A DNA stretch of 64,000 nt from assembly GCA_963691705.1 (NCBI GenBank), contig OY829541.1, positions 52,286,377 through 52,350,376 of the forward strand. The letters run 5' to 3'. This DNA comes from Viola odorata (taxonomy: Eukaryota > Streptophyta > Magnoliopsida > Malpighiales > Violaceae). This document shows, one piece after another, positions 23,173 to 35,600 of the stretch. Within the stretch, counting starts at the first letter, position 1, and each line of letters starts with the position of its first letter. The notes under the pieces were generated by a model. That model saw nothing but the letters and a program-made list of their open reading frames with translations. It made no database searches and had not been told where the DNA came from. Both the position numbers and the translations under genes were made by a program.

Positions 23173-26129
23173 CTGGTCTGATTGCTTGAAGCAGAGTAAC
23201 TGTGTAGGAGACTTTGCTGGATAACTTAGTCCCATTTGAGGATCGCATCATGGTATGCGCTTCTGAGATCACCAAAAATCTCTTAGCTTCTCTTGTGTCA
23301 CATTTTCTCAAGTGCCATCTGACTGTTGAGTGTTCAAAGTATAACATAACAATGAAGGGTCCAGATTATAAGGGAGCTGTGGGATGAAGGCAGGTGCAGG
23401 TGCAGGTGGGATACGGATTGTCGCTCTAAAAGAGCCTCCAGCCTCTCAATGAATGACAAGGTCTTAAGTGTTGACCTTTTCTTATTCTTGTCACAATTGT
23501 TTCAGCTTTGAATCAGCTAGATCTTGAACCAGTGTAAATATTTCTCATGGATTTCTTTTTAACCAAAAACTAAATAATATTCACATGACTTGTTCAGATG
23601 TTGTGCTCCTGTTTTTTTTTACGTACCATTAATTCTTAAACTTTTATTCACTCCTTTTTCCTTGAATATCAAACTTTTTGCGAGAGAGATGATGTAAGCC
23701 AAATGAGGAACATGGTCATACTACCCTGGCCAATAGTTGAAGGAGTGAAATGTGCAAGGTACTCGACCTTCGTTATCAGTGACTTTTTTTGTTTGGATAG
23801 GAATTTGGTTTTTGAACATGATATAATTTTTAAAGGTTGTTATATGTTGGTTGGTTGTTTGCCAGTTGTTTTCTTCGCTCAGTGTGCGCACATGGAGATG
23901 TACTTGTTAATGCTGTGTTCTTTTAGGTTTATTTATGCAATTTGAATCGAGGCAATGAACTGTATAATATTTCAAATATAGGCTATCAATTCACTTTCTG
24001 TTGAGACGTCTGTTTTATCACTGCTTTTATACATACCTTGTTCTGTATTTTATATACTTAATGCCTGTGGCTGTCAATTTTGTTTTGTGATGTGTGGCTG
24101 GGCATATGCTAATAATTGGAATAACTGTTGGTGCCGACATATATAACATCCCTCTGCTATTGATCTTCCATTCTTGGCTTCTGTCACTTCAATGATTTAA
24201 ACTTATGTTGTCCTTGTAAATTTCTGAACTATCAGCTCTCTTTTACTTCTCCGGCACTGCTTCTGTGGTATGTAAGTTGGAATATATTGGCACGAGCCTT
24301 TTGATCTTTTGTTCAGCTGGTATGTAGGTTCCGTCTTTATACAACTATTCCCTGTTGTTTCTAGTATCTATCGGTTCTTTTTATAAGTATCCAATTGTTG
24401 TTTCAAGTATGGATCAGGATTCTTTTGATTGTATAATTTTGCATGGTATATGTTGGTGTCTGCCTTTATGGGACTGTGCCTTATTCTTTCATCATGCTGC
24501 CCCATGTCGCGAACGATGTTGGTTTGCTAATCTTTCTGCCTCACTTTCTCTGGGCTCTTGGAGCATGTGCATGTACTCAAAATGCTCAAATGTTGTTACG
24601 ACCTTTTCATTTGACTTTGATAATCTCTCAAATTCTTTTTGTTTCAGTGTATCTGGGGCAGGACTTATGGTATGCATGTCTTTCCTGTTTTAAATAGCAT
24701 CATTGAGTGCAATCTCAATTCCTTGTAGCTGTAACAGCTGATATGTTGGAACATTAGACCGAGTCAGTGTCCGTGTGCTTTTCCAACTTTTACAGTTTTA
24801 TTTTCGCATTTTTATTATGTTTAAATAGACCCGATTCATTGGACAGAAGTTGCCAATGCTACTACATTGGAGCAAGATGATGGGGCGCTTTGGTGAGTGG
24901 CTAGGTATGTAGAGGTTGGCGTCATGGAAGCACGAGAAGTTTGGGAAGGATAAAAAAACTGTTCCAGTAGATAGAGGCCCTTTTCCCGTCATAAGGTAAA
25001 AAAAAAAGAGAAGGTAAAACATTGATATGACAATGACAGGATATGCATGGATTATAAGCGTCCGCACATGGAGATGTAACCTGTTATCCTGTTGTACGTT
25101 TATTCGCCCAAATGCGGTAGGAGACTAAAATAAAGTTAGATTTGCTATTGCCAGAAAGCATCTGGTCCATGCACGGCAGTTTAATGTCGTTGAACCTGCT
25201 TGAGAAACGTGGGTGTGATTCAAGATCCGACACCAAAGAAGCGAACAAGACAGCTGTTGTTTCTCTTTTCAATAATATCCGTAGATAAGTTTTCTAACCA
25301 ATCAAATGACAAAACTGTTTATTTTAATTAAGAGGTTTATCCCAAACATTAATCAATTGGATTGGATCAACTACTTCATGTGCTTCATCCCAATGAGAAA
25401 GGGACACGATAGTGGTTTTAATTAATTGATGTTTTGATCTAAAAATTAAAATTAAATTCTTTATTAACCGATGTATTATGGATTCCGTATAAAAAAATCT
25501 TTATCTACTGTTTTGGTGCTTTTGCTGCTATTGTACTACTCCCCCGTCCTTTAATAACTTACTTTTTGAAATAGTAACAAAATTGAAAACATAATTTTTT
25601 ATTTTATTTTTTTCCTAATTGTTTTATTTTTTTTCTAATTTACACTCAAATTAATGTATAATTTTTTTTTTATCATTTACATATTTTGTTTAAAAAAATT
25701 TAAAAAAAACGTCTTTTAATAATAATAAAGTACATAGAAAAACGTCAAACGGAAGGAGTATTGCTTTATTTAATTTTTTATTAATTTTTCTTAAATTGTG
25801 TTAAAACCAACCAGAGAGTACAATTTTGTCAGTGACTCACATCCATCTTGTTGCACACGCATGTCTTAGACAAGTCCTCGCGAAACTGTGCTGACATTGG
25901 CCCAGATCAGTGTTTGATCCATATCCAGACAAAGGTCATCAATTGCTTTTAAGCTGAGAAGGGGACTGGAGTTGTATTTTCTCTCTAACCATAACACAGA
26001 GAAAATAGCCTTTGCCAATGCCGAGAGGTCTTTAACTCGTATCATGCAGTGATGATTGTCATCTACAAGGAATGCAATTCTCTTCGGGGCTCGCGCAACA
26101 ACCTGTATACACCTTGCGAACTAAATGAA
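23173..26129. other. Gene-poor interval downstream of CDKG
   Basis: It must hold the CDKG 3'UTR at its left. No coding gene was recognised, although open frames up to 112 codons occur around 24355-24697. A word near GCACATGGAGATGTA is repeated at about 23888 and 25065. The Stowaway-like MITE at 25539-25758 lies in it. Confidence 0.5.
25539..25758. mobile_element. Stowaway-like MITE (degenerate)
   Basis: The ends read CTCCCCCGTCC on the left and, reverse-complemented, CTCCTTCCGT on the right, each next to a TA dinucleotide, as expected for Tc1/mariner-derived Stowaway elements. The 220-bp interior is very AT-rich and non-coding. Confidence 0.5.
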
Positions 26130-29100
26130 TTATAATTTTGATGAAACTCGGGAGACAGCCTGATTCACCAACTCCCGGCGCAATATCTTTCCTGCTGGAG
26201 ATTTTGGGATGGCATTAATGAAGGATACTCTTCTGATCTTCTTGTATGGCGCAACCTATATTGAGCATACAGAATAACTTTAGTTTGCAGGTTTACAGGC
26301 ATGCATGCTCATCCTATGGAAATGATGAATATGAGAATGCAAATACATATGGTCTAATGCTTGTTTGCTCTTGCAAGAATCCAAGAACAAGAGTGCACAT
26401 GGTTGAGCTGAGATGGCAGAGCTTCTAAGGATAAATTTGAAGATGAAAGGAAAAGGGGTAAAGATGCAGCATGGCTGGGATCTTTAAGGCGTACGTATTT
26501 CTTACTACTTCAAAAGAAAGAGAGAAAAACTATTGGGGTCTCTAGGTATTGAGAAGCATACCTGTTTTGCAATTGAATCCATTACTTGAGCCTCGGTAAT
26601 GTTGCTTCCTGGTTTCCTCACCACATAGGCCATGGGTATTTCCCCAGCATCTTCATCTGGGTAACTGCTTCCGGCAAACACAAATGAATTAAATGAGACA
26701 AATCTACAAACATAATTAGGATATATTTGAGCATGTGAAACCACCAGAGACATACGGAATAACCGCAGCATCAGCTATTTCAGGGTGGGACTGAAGTAAT
26801 TGTTCCAATTCAGCTGGAGCAACCTGCAAGTTATCGAAGGAATGTTAAAAGAACATGTTACCGTGAGTTGACATTATGAACTTTACGCATGTCCATCATT
26901 CTGAAAGTTCAAGCTTTCAATCACCTGATACGCCTTGTATTTTATCAATTCCTTTAACCTATCAACAATGTATAGGAACCCCTGAGAGTCGAAATAGCAA
27001 AGATCGCCGGTCTTTAACCATCCATCCGAAGTCAAGGTTTCAGCAGTTGCACGCTCATTCCCAACATAACCTGAAACAACACGGTTCTCATATCAATCCC
27101 AAAGCACGCCATTGCACGGTCTGTACCTCCCACCCTAATGGTGGAAAGAGCCTAGTCACTTTCAGGATCGTAGTTCATAGTCGAGGTTAAACTTAAGCAT
27201 TGGCATGGATACCAGAAACTTTGCTCTGAGGCATTTCACAATTCAAATCTTAACTCGCGTAGGGCGGTAACAAAAGACTAATTCTAGACCTAGACAAAGA
27301 AACGAGGAATTCAGCTATCAACTAAATGGTGTCTACCTCTCATGATTGTCGGCCCTCGCAACCACAGCTCCCCTCTCTGGCCAAGAGCCAGGGCCTTTCC
27401 AGTCTCGGGATCAACAATCTTAGCTTCCGTACTCTCACTTAAGCGACCAACAGAAGCATACTGCTTCCTCTCTTCAGGTGTTATCATCCTTGCCACCCCT
27501 CCTCCAGTCTCTGTCATACCATAACCCTAAAAAAAAAAAATGAAAGAACACAGCATAGTCAGCCATTCAGCACCTTAGAATTCCAATAACTATGCACCAT
27601 AATGTTAGTTATTCAAGGGCGCAATGCATGCAGTTCCACACATTTTTTTACAATAACAATCAATAAAAATTTAACCAAATGTTTAATCATCATTACTTAT
27701 TGTTAGGACTAGTATAATATTCTGTCCATATATTGTATATTAGGCCTCTAGGACCCAACGTTGTATATATACTCATGTATTAACGATAAATAAAGTAAGG
27801 AAATAGATTTCCCAAAACCTAACATGGCAGCGGAGCCAAGCCGCCTAGCAAACCTATCCATTTCGTGTTGATCCGCCTATTGCGATTAACAAACCTACCC
27901 TCTTCCTGTCAATCTGCCTACTGCGATTGACATAGCCTCAGCCGTCCCCTTCGCGCCTTATTCGCGCAGTCCAGTGATTCGCCTACCACGATCACCTCCG
28001 ACTCCGACATGGCCGCCGCAAACAAATCTCAACCTCCCGAAGACAAAACTCAATCTCCCTTCTACCTTTCCTCGGGAGATCAACCCGGAAACATTATCAC
28101 CAACATAGTTCTAAAGGGGGATAACTTTGTTGCATGGTCGAGAGCAATCACACTAGCCCTGAAATTACGCCGCAAATTTGGATTCATTGATGGTTCAATC
28201 AAGAAGCCCACCGACGCGACGAAGATCTCGGATTGAGAAATCTATTCCCTTACTTTATTTATCGTTAATACATGAGTATATATACAAGTTAACGTTGGGT
28301 CCTAGAGGCCTAATATACAATATACGGACATAATATTATACTAGTCCTAACATTTATTTTGGAGAATAATGCTAACATCCAATAATCCGAATAATGTCAA
28401 ATTATTTGATAATATGCCACGATACCACCTAACGCGTCGACACATTAATAGCACAAGTATAAGCGGATTTAAAAATTAGTAACCATAGTAAAAGTAATCA
28501 AGTACATTTTTTTTTCCATAAGCAGAGTAATATTATACATACTAGCAAAACTAAAATGTTAATGTTATGTTAAATAAACTTTATAGACAAGATTAAAGAT
28601 TGAGGGGATAAGTCCAAAAAAGTCATCTACACTTCTATTTAATGACTCATTTGACACCTTTATTTTTTTGGTGGTTTAAAAGGTACCTATACTCGAAAGA
28701 AATATCACATTTGGTACCTCCCCTCATGTTGTTAGTCACTCACCGTTAACCGTCCACGTGGCACGGCACGTCGGATGCTACACACGTCATAAGCGACTGA
28801 CGTGTAGCATCCGACGTGGCATGCCACGTCAACAAACTTGACCCAGTCGTTTGATAAAAATGACGCGTTGTTCACTTCACTTCATTAGAGTGAACGACGT
28901 ATCATTCACTTTTTATTCTTTTCTTTTCTTCATTTTTCTTTACTTTTCCCACCATTTCTTCTTCTTCTCTTTCCTTCCTTTTTTTTTCCTTTTCTTCTTC
29001 GTTTTTTCTTCGTTGCTTTCATTTTTTTCTTTTAAAAAGAAATTTCAATCCCAATTCCAATTTTTCATCCATTCCTTGCCTGATCTCTCCCTCTCTACTC

Positions 29101-30975
29101 ACCATCTTCTTCTTGTCTCAGAAATATAAATTTCTTTTTTTTTCTTTTCTATCCTTTCTTTCCTCTCTGCAAATTTCAATTCACCAAGCCGTGTGTGTTG
29201 TTTGTTGTTTTTGGTGTTCTAAGCAAAGAAAAAAAGGAAAAAGAAAGAAAAGAAAATACTCCTTCTGGTACGAATTAAATATCGTTTGACTTTGTGACAC
29301 GCATATTAAGACTGTCGGATGACTCACTATTTAACACCAAAAAATTCCGTACTTTTTTTTGAATAAAAAAAGTACGGAATTTTTTGGTGTTAAATAGTGA
29401 GTCATCCGACAGTCTTAATATGCGTGTCACAAAGTCAAACGATATTTAATTCGTACCAGAAGGAGTAAAAGAGAAAGAAAGAAGACGCAGCCCCTAAAAT
29501 GAAAAAGAATGGATAAAGAGGAAGAAGAGAGGAGAGGATGTCCTAAGTGAAAAAAAAAAAAAAAAAGAGGAGGAGAAGGGTTGGGCTACGGTCCAAGAAA
29601 AAGGAAAAGAATAAAAAAAAGAGAAAAGAGATGAATATGTTGATTGTCGCATGACACGTCATCAATATATGATGTGTCGTTTTACGTGACATGCCACATC
29701 AGCTAGTTAACGGTTTGCGTTGACAGTATAAGGTGAATATCAAATGTGACTTTTTTCCGAGTGCAAATACTTTTTAAATCACAAAAAAAAAATAGAGGTG
29801 TTAAATGAGTCATAGGAGTGCAAGTGTTTTTTTTCGAACTCAGGTATTAAATTAATTATTATTTACTTTCTAACAAAAAAAATAATTATATTTTTTAAAA
29901 GTACCATTTAATCTAAAATTACCTGCGCAATTTCCACATTGTAAAATTTCTCCTTGAATTTATGAACAATCTCTTGGCCCAACGGCGCGCCGCCGCAATT
30001 AAGCGTCATCAAAGAGCTCAGGTCATACATTTTTGTTAGCTCCGACTTCACCAACGCCACAACAAGTGGCGGCGAAACCGTCATGTGGTTTATCTTAAAC
30101 TTCTCCACCGCCGCCAGCACCTTTTCTAAGTCAAACCTCTCCACCGACGGTAACACAAGCGTCTCCCCATTCGCAAACGCCTTTATGAGCGTAAAAAAAC
30201 CCATCGTATGGAACAACGGCAGGAAAAAGAGCGAAATCGGGCGGGGGAGCGGTTGATTCTGGTCGAGTTCGGGTCGGATGAAATGGTACCCGGAGATTAG
30301 AGCAATTAAATTACGGTGAGTCAACGTTACACCTTTGACTTTTCCAGTTGTCCCCGAGGAGAAGAGAATAGCTGCTGGGTCGGATTGAGACACGCTAACC
30401 GAGTCGATAAGGTGAGTTTCCGAGTCGGTGTACTGAGTTAACCAGGAGTTGAACACAGGAGAGTCGATCAACACGGTTCCGAGAGGTAGACGAGGGAGCT
30501 TTGCGGCGATTTGTGAGGTGGCGAAGGCGATTTTGGGGTTAATTAGTTGGGTTTGGTGGGAGATTTCGGCGACGGAGCTGAGGGGATTGGCTGGGTAGAC
30601 GGTGACGCCGAGGGACATGAGGGAGAAGTAGAGGACGGGGATGTGGATGGACCGTGGCGAGAGGATGTAAGCGACGTCGTTTTGGGAGAGTGTCGGGAAG
30701 AGGGTGCGGAGGGAGATGGAGAGGGAGCGGATTTGTTTGAGGAAGTGGGCGTAGGATAAGGATTGATCGGTGGCGGAGTTGATGAGGAAAGGCTCGGAAG
30801 GGAGAGGAGAAGGGAGGAGGGAGCTGGCGAATTGGGTGATGGAGAGAGGTTGATCCGGCGGAGGAAGAGAGACATTGGGTCTTAAGCTTTGAAAAGTTTT
30901 GGTTTGCGGATTGAAACCGGAGTTTGGGTCTACAAGTTGGGTTGCAGCGCCTGCGAGCTGCTGGAGCGGCGCCAT
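26130..30975 (-). CDS. 4-coumarate:CoA ligase-like acyl-CoA synthetase, peroxisomal (copy A, SKL tail)
   Basis: Six exons: 30975-29923, 27526-27337, 27070-26925, 26823-26756, 26664-26562 and 26255-26130. They sum to 1,686 nt (561 residues). It belongs to the adenylate-forming superfamily, which activates a carboxylic acid with ATP and transfers it to CoA. The P-loop-like motif [11 protein letters not shown] is at 206-216. [10 protein letters not shown] opens exon 2, GELWLRGP and [11 protein letters not shown] follow, and the A10 lysine motif [13 protein letters not shown] is near the end. The C-terminus SSKL is a canonical PTS1. This tail and the overall sequence fit the 4CL-like clade that includes OPC-8:0:CoA ligase, so a jasmonate-precursor or fatty-acid substrate is more likely than coumarate (inference). 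Intron 1 is 2.4 kb because of inserted elements. No frame damage was seen. Confidence 0.92.
27701..28352 (+). mobile_element. LTR-retrotransposon fragment with inverted terminal LTR copies
   Basis: A 124-bp LTR-like sequence (27701-27824) starts TGTTAGGACTAG and ends CCTAACA. It is followed directly by TGGCAGCGGAGCC, similar to the usual TGGTATCAGAGCC initiator-Met primer-binding site. A gag-like start follows at 28009. The right edge (28237-28352) is the reverse complement of the first LTR instead of a direct copy. The flanks are CTTAT and TTTAT, a possible 5-bp duplication with one mismatch. The unit lies in intron 1 of the 4CL-like copy A. Confidence 0.7.
28009..28236 (+). pseudogene. Truncated Copia-type gag fragment
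   Basis: A 75-codon frame with [10 protein letters not shown], then [20 protein letters not shown] and FGFIDGSI. These are hallmarks of the N-terminal gag-polypeptide domain (UBN2/DUF4219-like) of plant Copia retrotransposons. It ends at a stop just before the inverted LTR arm. Nothing of protease, integrase or reverse transcriptase follows, so it is a remnant. Confidence 0.75.
28605..29843. mobile_element. Non-autonomous long-TIR element (MULE-like MITE), with nested insertion
   Basis: About 28605-28840 and the reverse complement of 29640-29843 match over long stretches: ATGACTCATTT..ACACC, the TTTTTTT-GTG-TTTAAAA-GTA block, ATCACATTTG versus GTCACATTTG, and CCGTTAAC. Terminal repeats of 150 bp or more with a 1.2-kb non-coding body suggest a Mutator-like MITE. 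The exact ends and target duplication could not be fixed. Polypyrimidine DNA (28900-29160) and a perfect hairpin MITE lie inside. Confidence 0.55.
29259..29465. mobile_element. Stowaway-like MITE, almost perfect 207-bp palindrome
   Basis: It begins CTCCTTCTGGTACGAATTAA and ends with its reverse complement, flanked by TA on both sides. The two arms of about 100 bp appear identical, around a loop of only about 7 bases. It is nested in the long-TIR element in intron 1 of the 4CL-like copy A. Confidence 0.85.
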
Positions 30976-32635
30976 CGGCGGAGATGGGGAGGAAACTGGA
31001 AATGAAATATGCGGGTTGGAAGAACAAGGATCTACCGTATTCCAACGTGGCCGGCCAATAATGCAACTTGCATATATTTTATTAGGAAAAAGGTATATCG
31101 ATCTTTTTCCATCGCTATTAAATCAAAGCTTAATTTTAATGCTCAAGCCTTCAATATTTTATTTCATTATTTACGTTTGTCCTTAATTTATCTGTGGATA
31201 GTCAATTAGATCCTTATATTTGTAACTTTTTTATTTAACAAAAACTATCATCATCATTCTCTTTTGTTTGTTCCTTCTAAATTAGATGCGTTCTAAACGA
31301 TGTCATTTTACACGTTCTGAAAATAAATAAATTATTTTAGACAAATTTCAAATTTTATATAAATAATTTAATAGAGAGGCGAAAATAAAGAATTAAATAT
31401 AATTTTTTTATTTCATTTTGTCTTTTTTAAAATTATTAAAAAATCAGCAAATTAATAAAAAAGTAGGGAAAATGCAGATGGAGCCTTTTTGTTAGTAAAA
31501 GGAACAGAGAAATTGGAAGGCCTACAAAACTAAAAAATAAAATCCATGTAATTAATCTTGAACGATAGTCTTGAACGAGTTCATCATCACTTTCTTTTAG
31601 AAAACGATAATCTCAGTAGAAAGGATACTTAAAAAATAAAAATAACAAAAGGAAAGTTTTAAGGTTTAAATGAAATCCATGCAATTTATTGGTTGTGAGA
31701 TTGATGATAAAAAGAGCAGTAGGATCCAGATTTGAATCCCACCTCCAACCTATATATAAAAAAAGAATACTAAGTTAGTGAATTACCAAATCTGGAAAAA
31801 AAAAAAGAGTTAACAAACAGTGAACTTACATCTCAGTATAATTGCATCCAATGACTATTAGTCTCATTTAAGCAGGCCCAATTCCAACGAACAACTTGAA
31901 CTTGGGGCCAATTAATATTAATCAACATTTATTTTTATTTTTATCTTTGAAATCATCAATATTTATTATTTAGTAAAACCTAATAAACCATATGAAGGTA
32001 TAATTTAATTTATTTATTTTACCGAGAATAAAAAAATGTTTAAAATGGTAGTACAACTTCAAAGTGCCTCTTTATTTTTATTTCTTTTTAAGATTTTTTT
32101 TAAAATGGTCATATTATATTAATTATTGTTATAATACGAGAGATCAAACATATAATTTAGTATCGTAAAATAATATACACTAACTAATTAAACAATAACT
32201 TTGTGTATAAAGAGCTTTTCTTATCACTAGAAGCTATTTGTAGTGTTTAGTTATTTATTTCTTTTCAGTTTTTTCAGTTAATTTGAGTGGTTTGAGAAAA
32301 GCTCCAATATAGAATTTATCACATTGAAGAGAAATAATTCTCGTTTTATTATTTTTCTACGCAACTTTTATAAAATATAATTTCATTTGTTCCCATATGC
32401 AAACGTTTCAGACATTCTTCCAATACTGTGGTGGCATTGACCCTGCATCAGTGTTTAGTCCATAGCTAAACACAGATCATCAATGCGTTTAAGCTGAGAA
32501 CACGGCTGGGATCGTGTTTTTGACGTAAGTTTCACAGAAGAATCTTTTAATTCGTGTCGTGCAGCGAAGATTGTCAGTTTCGAGCAATGCAATTAACAAC
32601 AACATGCTTATACATACCCAGAAAAGGTAAACGAG
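30976..32635. other. AT-rich spacer between the tandem 4CL-like genes
   Basis: It holds the promoter of copy A at its left and the 3' flank of copy B at its right. No other gene was recognised. Confidence 0.5.
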
Positions 32636-35600
32636 TCATAGTCTTGATGAAACCATAGAGACAGCATGATTCACCAGCTCCCGCCTCAGTATCTTTCCTG
32701 CTGGAGATTTTGGAATAGCATTAATAAACGCTACTCTTCTGATCTTCTTGTACGGTGCAACCTGCAACGAATGTAAGTTGATCATATAGAATAGCTTTTG
32801 TTTACAGCTTACAGACAAAAAAATGTTGCATTCTTGTGAAGAGGTGATCCTGTGGAGATGCGCAATGATTATAAGAATGCAATTCCTAAGTAGATGATGA
32901 TTTTGTTAGGCAGGTCTTTGTACCAATAATTAACCAGAGATGTCACGGTTTCTTTAGGTATTGAGAAGTATACCTGTTTTGCAATTGAATCCATTACTTG
33001 AGCCGCAGTAATGTTGCTTCCTTGTTTCCTCACAACATAGGCCATGGGTATTTCTCCAGCATCTTCATCTGGGTAACTGCTTCCAGAAGACACAAATGAA
33101 TTAGATGAGACAATCCGTACATACATCCGTGTTATACACATAATCAGGATATTATTTGAGGATGTGAAACCATCAAGAAACCTACGGAATAACAGCAGCA
33201 TCAGCAATTTCAGGGTGGGACTGAAGTAATTGTTCCAATTCAGCTGGAGCAACCTGCAGGTTATCAAGGGGATGTTAAAGAACATGTTACCACGAGTAAA
33301 ATGACATTTATGAAGTATGTGTGTCCATCACTAGGAAAGATCAAGCTTTCAGTCACCTGATATGCCTTGTATTTTATCAATTCCTTTAACCTATCAACAA
33401 TGTATAGGAATCCCTCAGAGTCAAAATAACAAAGATCACCGGTCTTTAACCATCCATCTGAAGTCAAGGTTTCAGCAGTTGCACTCTCATTTCCAACATA
33501 ACCTGAACTAACAGCCAACATTCAGCTCGCTAAAGAAAGAAGATTTCATATGAAACACCAGGATATTTGAGGGGGTTTGTTGGACAATACATTACTCTAT
33601 ATAACTATTCTTTATTTCCCCATCCAACCAATCCATTCCACACTGCATATTTCAAGCATAGATTTATGATTCTAAATAACTGAAGTTGGCATCGAACAAC
33701 GCCAGCAATATAGTAAACTTTAACCAGCATCCAGAGAACAGTAAAGCATTTATCTACATAAGGTGCACTTATAATATCCTAGCAACAAATATGCAACAAT
33801 CGAGTTCTCAAATCAAACCTAAAGCACCAAACAAAGAGCCGCCAAGCTACCTGTTTGGATGGCCCATAGCCACAAGGTTAGCCTGAGCACAACTCCCCAC
33901 TCTCCAGTGCATTTGAGGAACAAAGAAAGCATCTAAAATTGGGTCTATCATGCAACACAAAGCCCTCTCAATGAAGCAATCTCACAGATGAAAAATTACC
34001 ATTTCGTTGGAATAAGCCCATGGCAAGCAGTTATACTACTGTAATGAGCACTCACCATCTATGGTGGAAGAAGCCTAGTCATTTTCAGGATCACGGTTTA
34101 TAATCAAGTTTAAGCTTAAACATTGACATAGATGGCAGAAACTTTGCTCTGAGGCATTTCACAAGATTGAATTCCAGTTTTAATTCACATTGGGCACACC
34201 ACAGGTCTAATTCTGAATGATGGAAGCTCTTGACCTAGCAAACAAAATAAGAGGAATTCAGCTACCAACTAATTGGCGTCTACCTTTCATGATAGTTGGC
34301 CCCCGCAACCACAGCTCCCCTCTCTCGCCTGGAGCCAGGGCCTCTCCGGTCACAGGATCAACAATCTTAGCTTCCATATTCTCAGCTAACCGACCAACAG
34401 AAGCAATCTGCTTCGCCTCTTCGGGTCCTGCCATCCTTGCCGCTGCTGCTCCTGTCTCTGTCATACCATATCCCTAAAAGAAAATGAAAGCACACATCAC
34501 ACAACACAGTCAGCATTGGACAACTTTATTAAACTTCCGTTAACATGTTCATATGCAGCATCGTAAAGTTAGTTATTGAAGGTCCCATTTCTAACAATGC
34601 ATGCAGTTCCACACCAAAAAAGACAACATCTTTACCCCCACATTTTGTGTATATTTAATTTCACACAAGTCTAACAAATTGGCCAAAGCCAAAGACACCA
34701 AAAAGTGTTCCTTCTTTTTCTTTTCTTACACACAAGCACACCATAAGGTAGGGGACCATGATAACAACGTTAGGTATTGCTTGTAATTGACCAAAAAACA
34801 CAGAAAGTAGTAAGGCTCTATGTAAACATACAAAATAGCAAACCATAGAAGTACTCATCAAGTCCAGCTTGACCTACGTAGCCTACCTATTAGGAAATGA
34901 AAAAATCTTGGTGCACAAAAGATAGACTCGCATGATCACATCACACCACATGTATACCAAACACTTGCATAACCACTAGTATGAGCTATGGTGTACTATT
35001 ACAGCACAAATTACAGTGACGCATATGGTGTACTATTCTAGCACAAATTATTTAGTTTCTTTTGTGTAAAAATATTATTAATTCATATTAGATTGAGAAA
35101 ACTTACGTGGCAACTCATTGCTATTAAAACTTAATTGAATAATAATTTCAGTACGATTCTTTCTTTTGAAAAAGTTACCTGCCCAATTTCCACGTTGGGA
35201 AATTTCTCCTTGAATCTATAAACGACATCTTTGCCTAACGGCGCGCCACCAGAACCAAGATACAACAAAGAGCTCAGGTCATACTTTTTCGTCAACTCCG
35301 ACTTCACCAACGCCACAACAAGCGGCGGGGACACCGGCATGTAGGTGATCTTATATTTCTCCACCGCCACCATCATCTTTTCTAATTCAAACCTCTCCAT
35401 CGACACCAGCGTCTCCCCATTCGAAAAAGCCTTTATCAGCATGAAAAATCCAAATACATGGAACATCGGAAGGATAAATAGTGAAATCGGGTGAGGCTCC
35501 GGTTGATTCTGGTCGAGTTCCCGTTGGACGAAATGAAACCCGGCTATTACAGCAATTAAATTACGGTGCGTCAACATCACACCTTTGACTTTTCCAGTAG

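Noticed and set aside
24355..24697. 112- and 84-codon overlapping frames downstream of CDKG
   Set aside because: Cys/Phe/Ser-rich translations of T-rich DNA in two frames at once, with no recognisable domain.
27900..28352. The inverted-LTR unit as a simple MITE
   Set aside because: The TG...CA ends, primer-site-like sequence and gag-like frame fit a retrotransposon origin better than a DNA-transposon MITE.
30539..31066. Frames of 66-175 codons overlapping exon 1 of 4CL-like copy A
   Set aside because: Frame-shifted shadows of a well-supported coding exon, rich in Pro, Ser and Arg.
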